From CAYMDS01 sp964653195 (GTDB lineage: Bacteria; Patescibacteriota; Microgenomatia; Levybacterales; UBA12049): a stretch of DNA of 64,000 nucleotides. The translations under genes and the position numbers were made by a program. Of the stretch, positions 1 to 8,093 are shown one piece after another. Under the pieces are notes generated by a model, which ran no database searches, was not told where the DNA came from, and worked only from the letters and a program-made list of their open reading frames with translations. Positions within the stretch are counted from its first letter, which is position 1. Every line of letters begins with the position of its first letter. The stretch covers positions 1-64,000 of the forward strand of contig CAZZCX010000005.1 of the NCBI GenBank assembly GCA_964653195.1, given 5' to 3'.

Positions 1-19
1 TCAGAATATAAATTAATTA

Positions 20-2794
20 ATGCTGGGATTTACGAAAAGGAAAATATATATTGCTTCAAGTCTTACTGTCTTTTTGTTTCTTGCGGGTTTTAGCATTTTT
101 TTATCCAGCAGAAAGCCACCTAGTCAAGCGCCTATAAAAGCTGCAAGTAAGTCGATAGAGTATACAATTGCCAGTAAATCCGGGTTAGAATCATCAGCTG
201 TTGAGGCTATTGTTCGAATGGAGAGCGATCCTGCTTCTAAAGAGGTTCAGGCTTTAATCACCAGCTCACAGGTTGATGATATTTCAAATGTTTCGTCTAT
301 TACACTTCCGTTATTTGAAAATGGGATCATAAATTTTGACAAGGAAAAAGTAATAACAAATGGAGAAGATTTCAGAACCTGGTCAGCAAAAAAAACGATC
401 AATGGTATAACTTACAGATTGTATTTAACTTTTAATAAATCATCGAATCTATATTATGGAAATATAAAGTTTTTGGGTGAAACCTATATAATATCATCTT
501 TAAATTCAAGTACTATTGCTATCCGCAAAAATGTTCTAACCATTACAACTCAAGACAGTCCGATGGAATCTGGTGAACGGATTGAATTTGAAAAAGTTAG
601 TGATAATAAATCAGTACAAGGTTTATCATCAAGCGGAGATGAAATAGATGTTTTATTTGCCTATACACAAGGTGCGAGAAATTTTTACAGTTCATATGAG
701 TTTATGATATACGATTACTTAAATCAGACAAATTATATTAATGATCTCTTTGAGGACAGTGGTATTATTCATCGCTTAAGATATGTAGGGGTTGCTCCTA
801 TGCCTTCACACGAAACGCAAAATTGCCAAGAAACACTTTATCGTTTATGGAATCAAAATGACCAATATTTTATGGGAATTGAGGAAATTCGTGAACAAAA
901 CGGGGCAGATATTGTTGTTTTAGTTGTTAGACCTCCCAATTCATTTAGTTGTTCTGGTACAGCTATGCAGTATGCGGTACCAGATGAGGCATATGCGGTT
1001 GTATTAGTTGATGCTATAGATGAAATTGTATTTCCACATGAATTAGGGCATATATTTGGCGCACATCATGAGAAAAACCTTGTTACAAATGCAAATTTTT
1101 CTTATGGGCATGCTTATAATATACCTGAACTTGAAGCGCATACCATTATGGGTTATGGTAATGATGCCTCATGTTCGGGTGGTATTTGTGAGAACTTAAT
1201 TCCAATTTATTCGAATCCTGACAAATTTTATAATGGGAAAAAAATTGGTAACTCAGAAACGGCTAATAATGCAAGGGTTATAAATACTCGAGGCCCAGGA
1301 GTTGCTGGTTTTAGGGCATCAGCATATAGTAATGTACCTGGTAGTCCTCCTAACGGAACAGGTAGCGGTACATGTGGTAGTTATTGTCATACTGCCTTTG
1401 ACTGTGATCCGAATGGCAACTACACATGTAAAGATGTGGGGAATGGTGCTAAGAACTGCTGGAATGAATCTGCTTGCGGAGGCCCTGCTTTGAAAGCAAG
1501 AATTGAAGGATATGTCCGCTCATGCAGTAACCAGCCATTAACAAATATAAAAGTTAAAGCTTGGGGGAACACAGCTTTAACTGATAGTAACGGGCGATTC
1601 AGATTAAATAAAGGGGTGGATCATACAAATATTCAAACTATGGAAACATCTATCATGGCAGGAAACGATGCGGCACGTGTAGTTGAAGGTCAGGATAAGT
1701 ATTTCACCAGTAACTATGCCAATCTTAGCTTAAGGAGTGCCCCACAAGGTTGCTCCATAGTCAACTGTGCATTTACATCAGCTGATAGTTCAAATCCCAA
1801 TAAACTATTAAACGGAGGCCCTGCCAGAAATGCCTATTACATTCCGAGCACTATGCCTGATGATACTTTTGAATATAACTTTGTCTTTACAGACCAGTAT
1901 GCCAAGTCTTTTGATTTCAAACCTCCTAATTGTTTGTCTTGTGATCAAGCATGTACTTCAGATTCCCAGTGTTCAGCAACAAATAATAATTGGTATTGCG
2001 CAAGACAATATAATTATACCTATTGGACTAACGTAACGAGTTACTTTAACACTCCTGGTAGCGGGATAATCACTGATTTAAACCTTCATTTGAACTCTAA
2101 TAACCAGATGGAAGAACATGTGGTAAGAAGCGGGCAGGTATATTACCGACTCAATACCGGAAGCGGTGGAAGTTTCAGCAATGTAACAACTAATCTTGAC
2201 AATGAGGTTGGATGCACAGCCCCATATCCTGTACTTAATCCAACAGAATGTACTAACACTCAGGGAATCATAAAAACTTTTAACAGCTATACATATCCTG
2301 AATCCGGAAGTATCACAAATACTGAACAGCATGTGATAAGAGCTAATGGTTCAACTGTAAAATTATTCTCCAGAGATAGCATGGGGGGTTGGGGGTCCTG
2401 GCAGGATAATACGTCTGGAGTAAATAATATCGGAAATGTATCAGGGCAGAATAACACTTTAAATTCCTTCAGCTCATATTTCACAGAAGATGGTTATCGT
2501 ATGCAGACACTCGTGAGAGGAGGAAGAGTTTATTTAAGAGCTATTTTTGGTTTTTATGGCTGGGGAAATAATACTTCTATTTTTGATAGCTGCAGCGCAA
2601 ATGGTTCTTGTGGGTCTCCGGCGATAAATGGTGTACCTAATCCGATTATTTCTTTTGAGTTGGTAAAGAAAGCAAATAACCAGATAGACAGATATTTATT
2701 GCGTGCAAATGGACAGGTGTATAAAAGCACATCTCTGCCACTTGATGAAAAATGTAGATTGAAAAGTAAACCCTGGAGCCTCACTTGTCAGTAG
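20..2794 (+). CDS. Secreted or membrane-anchored metzincin zinc metalloprotease with Cys-rich and carboxypeptidase-regulatory-like domains
   Basis: A 924-residue exported protein. Residues about 8-30 are hydrophobic after a basic start and should act as a signal anchor. Near residue 340 it has HELGHIFGAHH, which fits the metzincin zinc site HExxHxxGxxH, followed by a Met-turn-like IMGYG about 40 residues on, so it is very probably an active zinc protease of the reprolysin-like (M12B) type. A Cys-rich stretch (about 452-495) follows, then a segment starting IEGYVRSC that looks like a CarboxypepD_reg beta-sandwich, then long Asn/Ser/Gly-rich beta-type sequence with further Cys pairs to the end. 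It stands alone, with a signal peptidase gene about 110 bp downstream on the same strand. Substrate unknown. The protease class is seen directly; the surface location is inferred. Confidence 0.8.
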   Translation: MLGFTKRKIYIASSLTVFLFLAGFSIFLSSRKPPSQAPIKAASKSIEYTIASKSGLESSAVEAIVRMESDPASKEVQALITSSQVDDISNVSSITLPLFENGIINFDKEKVITNGEDFRTWSAKKTINGITYRLYLTFNKSSNLYYGNIKFLGETYIISSLNSSTIAIRKNVLTITTQDSPMESGERIEFEKVSDNKSVQGLSSSGDEIDVLFAYTQGARNFYSSYEFMIYDYLNQTNYINDLFEDSGIIHRLRYVGVAPMPSHETQNCQETLYRLWNQNDQYFMGIEEIREQNGADIVVLVVRPPNSFSCSGTAMQYAVPDEAYAVVLVDAIDEIVFPHELGHIFGAHHEKNLVTNANFSYGHAYNIPELEAHTIMGYGNDASCSGGICENLIPIYSNPDKFYNGKKIGNSETANNARVINTRGPGVAGFRASAYSNVPGSPPNGTGSGTCGSYCHTAFDCDPNGNYTCKDVGNGAKNCWNESACGGPALKARIEGYVRSCSNQPLTNIKVKAWGNTALTDSNGRFRLNKGVDHTNIQTMETSIMAGNDAARVVEGQDKYFTSNYANLSLRSAPQGCSIVNCAFTSADSSNPNKLLNGGPARNAYYIPSTMPDDTFEYNFVFTDQYAKSFDFKPPNCLSCDQACTSDSQCSATNNNWYCARQYNYTYWTNVTSYFNTPGSGIITDLNLHLNSNNQMEEHVVRSGQVYYRLNTGSGGSFSNVTTNLDNEVGCTAPYPVLNPTECTNTQGIIKTFNSYTYPESGSITNTEQHVIRANGSTVKLFSRDSMGGWGSWQDNTSGVNNIGNVSGQNNTLNSFSSYFTEDGYRMQTLVRGGRVYLRAIFGFYGWGNNTSIFDSCSANGSCGSPAINGVPNPIISFELVKKANNQIDRYLLRANGQVYKSTSLPLDEKCRLKSKPWSLTCQ

Positions 2795-2903
2795 AATAAT
2801 ATTTGAACTTAACAGTTATAATCGGAAGTAATACATCAATTTAAGCTTTTTTTCTTAGGTCAGTATCATTGACAAGGAAATCTATATAAAAGAGAATGAT
2901 TTT

Positions 2904-3509
2904 ATGGAGCAAAATTCTTTTTTGACTTTTCTTAAAAATCTATATATCAAGTTTCTTGATGCATCGCAATTTATTCTTTTTATTGTTGCAATATTACTTA
3001 TCGGATATATGTTTGTGATCCAGCCTCATGAAGTAAGTGGTTCTTCTATGTATCCGACATTCAAAAATAAAGACTTTTTATTGAGCTACATATTTGATGT
3101 ACAAGTAGGTGGTTTTACGAATAGTCGTACTTTAGGTATAAGGCATGGAGATGTGGTAGTTTTTCATTCACCCGTCGAGAAAGATAAGCTTTACATTAAA
3201 AGAGTGATTGGGTTACCAGGTGACAGAGTCAAACTTGAAAACGGAGTTGTTTATTTTAACGGAACAAAACTTGATGAAAGTGAATATTTAGATTCAAGTG
3301 TTGCAACTTATGGTGGGTCTTATTTACAAGATGGTTCTGAAGTCACGGTTGAGCCTGAAACATTTTTTGTAATGGGTGACAATAGGCCTTATAGTTCAGA
3401 TTCACGTGCATGGGGAATGCTACCGTTTAAAGAGCTTATTGGACGGAGTATGCTTCGATTTTATCCTCCGCAAGCTCTAAAATTTGTGAGTAGAGATCCT
3501 TATAGATAA
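2904..3509 (+). CDS. lepB: Signal peptidase I
   Basis: A 201-residue type I signal peptidase that removes signal peptides from exported proteins at the outer face of the membrane. One membrane helix covers about residues 21-40. The catalytic serine lies in SGSSMYP (Ser48) and the general-base lysine in YIKRVIGLPGD (Lys99). The conserved GDNRPYSSDSRAWG box is near residues 156-170. The single N-terminal helix and length fit the Gram-positive-type enzyme. The next gene starts 3 bp after its stop, so it is probably co-transcribed with the repair and HAD genes. Confidence 0.95.
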   Translation: MEQNSFLTFLKNLYIKFLDASQFILFIVAILLIGYMFVIQPHEVSGSSMYPTFKNKDFLLSYIFDVQVGGFTNSRTLGIRHGDVVVFHSPVEKDKLYIKRVIGLPGDRVKLENGVVYFNGTKLDESEYLDSSVATYGGSYLQDGSEVTVEPETFFVMGDNRPYSSDSRAWGMLPFKELIGRSMLRFYPPQALKFVSRDPYR

Positions 3510-3512
3510 AAA

Positions 3513-4280
3513 ATGAGCTTATACATTTCATTAAAAGAAGATATCAAAAAGGTATCAGATACCCAAAAAGCAAAATTTTTTCAAAGATTTTTCAAAACAA
3601 AAAAAGGAGAATATGGTTATGGTGATATATTTGCAGGGCTTACAGTACCTCAATCAAGAGTTATCGCAAAAAAGTATAAAGAACTTAGCTTAAGAGATAT
3701 CGACCAATTACTTAATTCAAAAGTCCATGAAGAGCGTTTAATTGCTCTTTTTATTTTGATAGATCAATTTAAAAAAACCAACAATAAAAAGAGAAAGGAA
3801 ATATTTGATTTTTATTTAACTCATACTAAGTATATAAATAACTGGGATTTGGTAGATTTATCGGCTGATAAGATAGTAGGTACGTACTTGTTTGCTGTTT
3901 ATTCTCAAGGTATAGACGCGATAGTCACAGAATCGATAATTCTCCAAGAACACTTGCATGATAGAATATTGACTGAATTAGCTCAGTCATCAAATATTTG
4001 GGAACGCAGGATTTCGATTATCGCAACATTTACATTTATAAAATCCGGCTATTTCAAAGAAACTCTCAAGATAGCAGAAATTTTGCTGCATGATAAAGAA
4101 GATCTAATACATAAAGCAGTTGGTTGGATGCTTAGAGAAGTTGGAAAACGAGTTTCAATTGAAGAAGAAGAGATGTTTCTTGGAAAACATTACAAAAGTA
4201 TGCCCCGAACTATGTTGAGATATGCAATTGAAAAGTTTCCTGAAGAGAAAAGAAAAGCATATCTTAAAGGAATGATATAA
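3513..4280 (+). CDS. DNA alkylation repair protein (AlkD-like HEAT-repeat family)
   Basis: A 255-residue all-helical protein of the AlkD / DNA alkylation repair family, whose members use HEAT-like repeats to grip DNA and some of which excise alkylated bases. Seen here are the N-terminal YGYGDIFAGLTVPQSR segment, the NNWDLVDLSAD segment (about 108-118) and the C-terminal KAVGWMLREVGKR repeat (about 210), all typical of the family. Glycosylase activity is inferred, not shown. Its stop overlaps the next start by one base (TAATG), so it is translationally coupled to the HAD gene. Confidence 0.85.
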   Translation: MSLYISLKEDIKKVSDTQKAKFFQRFFKTKKGEYGYGDIFAGLTVPQSRVIAKKYKELSLRDIDQLLNSKVHEERLIALFILIDQFKKTNNKKRKEIFDFYLTHTKYINNWDLVDLSADKIVGTYLFAVYSQGIDAIVTESIILQEHLHDRILTELAQSSNIWERRISIIATFTFIKSGYFKETLKIAEILLHDKEDLIHKAVGWMLREVGKRVSIEEEEMFLGKHYKSMPRTMLRYAIEKFPEEKRKAYLKGMI

Positions 4281-4870
4281 TGCAGCCTATGCAAAGAAGT
4301 TCTTTTTTAGAATACCTGAAGAGAAATAAAAAAAAGCATGTTATTTTCGATTTGGACGAAACTCTAGTCACACTCAAGATTAATTGGAACTTTTGGATTG
4401 AGGACATGGTTAATTTATTTAAAAAATATGGAATAACACATAATAATTCCGATTTCGCGACTTTCGAAAATGAACTCATTAAAAAATATGGAAATGATAT
4501 GCGAAAAAAAATTACCGAAATTAATTACAGGCATGAGAAGAAGTATTTTAGTGGCTACATAAAACATACAAATATTTTGGAAATTTTGAATTTTGTCTAT
4601 GAGAAAGCTGATTTGCATTTATGGACATCAAATGACAAACGAACTATAATGCCAGTCTTACAAGAACTAAAAATTGATAATTATTTTAAGACCATTGTAA
4701 CAAGAAATGACGTAGAATTTATAAAACCTGATCCTTCTGGGTTTAAGATTATCAATAAATCCAGCTCTTCACTTTATGAGTTTATATTTATTGGAGATAG
4801 TAGTGCAGACAAAGTTGCTGCGCTTGGTGCAGGAATAGAATTTATGCACGTAAGTGAATTTGCGGATTAA
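4280..4870 (+). CDS. HAD-family hydrolase
   Basis: A 196-residue haloacid dehalogenase-like phosphohydrolase. Motif I is FDLDETLV with nucleophile Asp24 and Asp26. Motif II is in LHLWTSND, the motif III lysine lies in FIKPDPSG, and motif IV is FIGDSSADKVAA, which completes the Mg-binding acidic site. A helical cap between about residues 35 and 105 suggests a C1-type phosphatase such as a phosphoglycolate phosphatase-like enzyme, but the substrate cannot be read from sequence. The start overlaps the AlkD-like stop by one base. It converges on the FKBP gene with no spacer. Confidence 0.85.
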   Translation: MQPMQRSSFLEYLKRNKKKHVIFDLDETLVTLKINWNFWIEDMVNLFKKYGITHNNSDFATFENELIKKYGNDMRKKITEINYRHEKKYFSGYIKHTNILEILNFVYEKADLHLWTSNDKRTIMPVLQELKIDNYFKTIVTRNDVEFIKPDPSGFKIINKSSSSLYEFIFIGDSSADKVAALGAGIEFMHVSEFAD

Positions 4871-5206
4871 TTATTTAATTTTTATTAATTCAATTTCAAA
4901 TATTAAAGTCGCAAAACCAGGAATAATATCGCCCGTTCCGTATTTTCCATAACCTAATTGATAAGGGATTGTTAATTTTCTTTTTCCGCCTGCTTTCATC
5001 CCGAGTATTCCCATATCCCATCCTTTTATCACATAACCTACACCTATCTTAACTTCAAATGGCTGCTTTCTGTCATATGAAGAATCGAATTTCTCGCTGT
5101 TTGTAAGCATACCCGTATAGTGAACTATTATTGTGTCTCCTGACTTCACTTCTTTTCCTGTACCAGTTTTCAAATCTTCAATTATAAGTTTTTCATTTTT
5201 GTCCAT
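4871..5206 (-). CDS. FKBP-type peptidyl-prolyl cis-trans isomerase
   Basis: A 111-residue single-domain FKBP that speeds proline isomerisation during folding. Typical features are GDTIIVHYTGML, the KFDSSYDRKQPFEVKIG loop, VIKGWDMGILGMKAGGKRKLTIP and a GYGKYGTGDIIPGFATLIFEIEL ending. The aromatic and acidic pocket residues (Y, F, D, W) are all present. There is no signal peptide, so it should act in the cytoplasm. It ends directly against the HAD gene on the other strand. Confidence 0.93.
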   Translation of the reverse strand: MDKNEKLIIEDLKTGTGKEVKSGDTIIVHYTGMLTNSEKFDSSYDRKQPFEVKIGVGYVIKGWDMGILGMKAGGKRKLTIPYQLGYGKYGTGDIIPGFATLIFEIELIKIK

Positions 5207-5265
5207 CTGACTATGTTACCATATTGTAATCAGCAAAGTACAACTATAAAGTAATACTTATATGT

Positions 5266-5271
5266 TATACT
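5266..5271 (+). promoter_or_regulatory. -10 hexamer TATACT upstream of the VirD4-like gene
   Basis: TATACT lies 11 nt before the ATG at 5283. This supports that ATG over the in-frame ATG at 5262, which would lie upstream of the predicted transcription start. No convincing -35 is visible. Confidence 0.4.
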
Positions 5272-5282
5272 TTATTTGTGAT

Positions 5283-6536
5283 ATGGATAAATATCTGATA
5301 TTTGATAAACCACGTGATATTTTCTTAAATAAAAAAGATAGAAGAGCAAATATTTTTATCAACGGTATGCCTTCAGTTGGTGTAAGTACTTTTGTTTATG
5401 ATTTAATTAAACAAGAAATAAACGTAAATAGTGCCCCTCTTATAATTTTTGATTCTTATGGATATTTATGTGATACGATTTTGGGCACCTTGTCAACTCA
5501 AGAGCTTGATAAAACTGCTTATATAGATCTGGGGGACGAAAGCAATTCTCCTGGATTGAATATTTTTAATGCTGAAATAAAAAAAAGCGAAGAAATAGCA
5601 AATATCTTAGTAAATTTGTTATTTGATTTATATGATCCTTTTAGAACAGGTGTGATCGGTCCTCGTTTCGAGCATTCTGTGCGAAATGCTGTGAGTAGTA
5701 TCATGTATGACGATAACCCAGACTTTAATAAGCTTGTAAATGTTCTTACCGATTCTGAGTATTTAAATTCCTTAATTCCTAAAATCCAAAATCCTACAGT
5801 AAAAAATTATTGGCAAAAGCAAATTGCTCAAACGTCCGATTTTCATAAATCAGAAATTTTGGATTATATAGTATCTAAATTCAGCAAATTTATTGGAGAT
5901 TCAAGATTAAGTAAAATATTAAATAAACCTGGTACGGATTTGAATTTAGGTTCCTTTTTGAAAAATAAAAAATTGATTATCATCGACTTTGCGAAATTAC
6001 GAAATGACGCAATTTCCTTTAAAATAGTTTCTGAAGTATTCTTATATAAGCTGGTAAATGTTATTAAAAAAATTGACACTAGAGATGATTTTATCTCACT
6101 TTATATCGATGATTTATATGATTTTACAGCTAGCAGCATTACTCAGATATTAAAAGAAGGCAAATTGTTTAAACTTCAGACTACATTGATAAGTACTCGT
6201 TTTGCGGATTTAGACGAGCATTTAAGAAATGAATTACTCAGGTGTGGGAGCTTGGTCACATTTAGATTAAGTAGCATTGATGCGAGTCATCTTTCTAAGG
6301 AATTTCATAATAAAAATATCACAATAGAAAGATTGTCTTTACTTAAAAAGTATCATGTTTTCATAAAAACGTTAGTTGTCGGAAATCCGGCTGTTTATGA
6401 AGAAGTAAATATGGAAAAATCTGATTTATCAGTAAAACAATTAGAATCTAACGAATTAAATAATCTTAAGGTAAAAATGCATCTAGATAGTATTAATAAC
6501 ACATCTGGAAGTTCTAATTTACATCCGCAAGAGTAA
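5283..6536 (+). CDS. VirD4/HerA-like P-loop ATPase homologue with a degenerate Walker A
   Basis: A 417-residue protein with the layout of coupling-protein-type ATPases (type IV secretion DUF87/TraG-like). An N-terminal P-loop region is followed by a helical insert, a second Asp-rich strand KLIIIDFAKLRND and a Walker-B-like YIDDLYDF. The C-terminal part (TLISTRFADLD, then FRLSSIDASHL) matches the VirD4 'sensor' region. The Walker A site reads GMPSVGVST: the essential lysine of GxxxxGK[ST] is replaced by valine, so ATP hydrolysis may be lost or reduced. No other secretion genes lie nearby. The start at 5283 is chosen from the -10 position; 5262 is an alternative. Confidence 0.65.
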   Translation: MDKYLIFDKPRDIFLNKKDRRANIFINGMPSVGVSTFVYDLIKQEINVNSAPLIIFDSYGYLCDTILGTLSTQELDKTAYIDLGDESNSPGLNIFNAEIKKSEEIANILVNLLFDLYDPFRTGVIGPRFEHSVRNAVSSIMYDDNPDFNKLVNVLTDSEYLNSLIPKIQNPTVKNYWQKQIAQTSDFHKSEILDYIVSKFSKFIGDSRLSKILNKPGTDLNLGSFLKNKKLIIIDFAKLRNDAISFKIVSEVFLYKLVNVIKKIDTRDDFISLYIDDLYDFTASSITQILKEGKLFKLQTTLISTRFADLDEHLRNELLRCGSLVTFRLSSIDASHLSKEFHNKNITIERLSLLKKYHVFIKTLVVGNPAVYEEVNMEKSDLSVKQLESNELNNLKVKMHLDSINNTSGSSNLHPQE

Positions 6537-6545
6537 TTTTTTCCA

Positions 6546-7064
6546 ATGAACCTGAAAAACGAAGAAGTGATAGTAGACGTAAATGATAATATAATTTCCT
6601 TAAAACCTAGAGGTGAAATCACGAAAACAGATATATATAGGGTATCTGTTTTATGGGTGACGAATAAAAATAACCAGATTTTACTTTCCAGAAGAGCATT
6701 GAACAAGAGTCATGATCCGGGCAGATGGGAGCCTGCAGTAGCTGGGACTATTGAAAACAATGAAACTTATTTGGAAAATATACTAAAAGAGGCAAAAGAA
6801 GAGATAAATCTTATACTGTCTGAGGATGAGGTAAAGATCGGTCCGAAACTGTTTCTGCATAATACTTCAGGTTGGCAGTTCTTTTGTCAGATATTTTTAT
6901 ATCAAACAGATAAAAATATAACTCATTTTAAGTTACAAAGTGAGGAGGTAATGGATATAAGGTGGTTTGATAAAGAGCAAATTATTAATATGATGATAAC
7001 GGAAAAGAATTTAATCGTCTCGAATATGGGAACTATATTAAAGGCAATTGAAAACTTTAATTAA
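6546..7064 (+). CDS. Nudix hydrolase (isopentenyl-diphosphate isomerase-like group)
   Basis: A 172-residue Nudix protein. The Nudix box starts at GTIENNETYLENIL and continues KEAKEEINL, matching GX5EX7REUXEEXGU except for Lys in place of Arg and Asn in place of the last Gly. The metal-binding glutamates are kept. The upstream text LLSRRALNKSHDPGRWEPAVAG resembles IDI-like and YfcD-type Nudix enzymes. It cleaves or isomerises a nucleoside-diphosphate-type or prenyl substrate; which one is unknown. It starts 9 bp after the VirD4-like gene. Confidence 0.82.
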   Translation: MNLKNEEVIVDVNDNIISLKPRGEITKTDIYRVSVLWVTNKNNQILLSRRALNKSHDPGRWEPAVAGTIENNETYLENILKEAKEEINLILSEDEVKIGPKLFLHNTSGWQFFCQIFLYQTDKNITHFKLQSEEVMDIRWFDKEQIINMMITEKNLIVSNMGTILKAIENFN

Positions 7065-7108
7065 GTAAGTTAATATAGATAATATAGAAAATCGATAGTA
7101 AGATACAT

Positions 7109-7429
7109 ATGGCTAAATATTTATTGTTGTTTCGAGGAGTTGATTTATCTGAAAGTGAAGAAAAAATAAAGGAATGGGATGCCTATATTGGTAAGCTCGC
7201 AAGAGAAGGTAAGTTCATATCCGGCCTGCCATTCGGACCTGGTGCGAAATTAATTACCGGAACAGAGGGAGCTGTGATGGATTTGAACAAAAATGAAAGA
7301 TCTATAGCTGCGTATATTATAATAAACGCTGATTCTTTAGAAAATGCAGTAGAACTTGCGAAGCTCGCGCCCAATTTAGGCGATGGCGGAACCGTAGAAG
7401 TTCGATCCACAATTCCTCCCGTACAATAG
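7109..7429 (+). CDS. YCII-related (DGPF-type) protein
   Basis: A 106-residue ferredoxin-like-fold protein of the YCII superfamily. It shows an N-terminal KYLLLFRG strand, the EWDAYIGKLAREGKFISGLPFGPGA helix-loop, and the C-terminal SLENAVELAKLAPNLGDGGTVEVRSTIP. Family members are small dimeric enzymes or stress proteins, with no reaction assignable here. It lies downstream of the Nudix gene on the same strand, 44 bp away. Confidence 0.75.
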   Translation: MAKYLLLFRGVDLSESEEKIKEWDAYIGKLAREGKFISGLPFGPGAKLITGTEGAVMDLNKNERSIAAYIIINADSLENAVELAKLAPNLGDGGTVEVRSTIPPVQ

Positions 7430-7439
7430 TAAATATATT

Positions 7440-7946
7440 TTATTTAGTATATAAATAAACACTACCGCTTTTTTTGGTATATTTCCAATTTGGGAAATGA
7501 TAATGATTCATTGCGACTCTAGCACCTTTTTTCAATTCTTTTATAATTTTTTTCTCAAGTCTTCCCATAATATGAGGTGATAAATAGATGGTTATTATAT
7601 CGAAGTCTTTATAATTAATTTGCCACATATCTGTCATATGTATGAAAGCTCTTTTTTCAAGTCCTTCTTTTTTTATTTTTCTGCGTGCTATCCATACCAG
7701 AAGGGGATTTAACTCATAACCATGTGCTATAGCACCTTTTTTCGCAAGTGCTATAACCAATCTACCGTCACCTGAACCTAAATCTGCAGCTAACTCATTC
7801 TTTTTTATATTTAAAACCGAAAGTAACTGTTCAGAGCGTTGTATACCGATTGGCGCATATGGACCGCCAGTAAGCATAGAATAGACAAGAAGTATGATTA
7901 CCCCAATGAGTAATACAATTATTATTAATCCTAATAAGATATACAT
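7440..7946 (-). CDS. Membrane-anchored class I SAM methyltransferase, FAM173 (ATPSCKMT)-like
   Basis: A 168-residue protein with one N-terminal membrane helix (about 2-25) and a compact Rossmann methyltransferase core. The SAM-binding motif is LGSGDGRLVIALAKKG. It is followed by GYELNPLLVWIARRK, which closely resembles the signature of eukaryotic FAM173A/B lysine methyltransferases that modify mitochondrial carriers and ATP-synthase subunit c. The end has NHYHFPNWKYTK. It could therefore methylate a membrane protein lysine; this is inference from family likeness. No ATP synthase gene is in the window. Confidence 0.7.
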   Translation of the reverse strand: MYILLGLIIIVLLIGVIILLVYSMLTGGPYAPIGIQRSEQLLSVLNIKKNELAADLGSGDGRLVIALAKKGAIAHGYELNPLLVWIARRKIKKEGLEKRAFIHMTDMWQINYKDFDIITIYLSPHIMGRLEKKIIKELKKGARVAMNHYHFPNWKYTKKSGSVYLYTK

Positions 7947-7992
7947 TTATATAGTATAAAGTATTAAGAAGTAAGTATAAAGTATGATTTTA

Positions 7993-8019
7993 ATAACTCA
8001 TAACTCATAACTCATAACT
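7993..8019. repeat. Heptanucleotide tandem repeat (ATAACTC), about 3.9 copies
   Basis: Back-to-back ATAACTC units lie between the methyltransferase start and the glnA promoter. Other 7-bp tandem repeats occur at 24860-24908, 38129-38155 and inside the glutamate dehydrogenase gene (10111-10131). Confidence 0.85.
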
Positions 8020-8049
8020 ATTATTCTTATAAATATTATATTTAATATA

Positions 8050-8078
8050 TTGACAATTATATTAAATTTATATTTAAT
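8050..8078 (+). promoter_or_regulatory. Sigma-70-type promoter of glnA
   Basis: A consensus -35 TTGACA (8050-8055) is separated by exactly 17 bp from a -10 TTTAAT (8073-8078). The predicted start of transcription is about 8085, only some 9 nt before the glnA ATG. The spacer contains an AT-rich near-palindrome (ATTAAATTTATATTTAAT), possibly a binding site. Confidence 0.65.
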
Positions 8079-8093
8079 TATATTAATATATTC

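Noticed and set aside
5283..6536. Evidence for a type IV secretion or conjugation system
   Set aside because: Only one coupling-protein-like gene with a damaged P-loop is present; there is no relaxase, VirB4 or pilin nearby.
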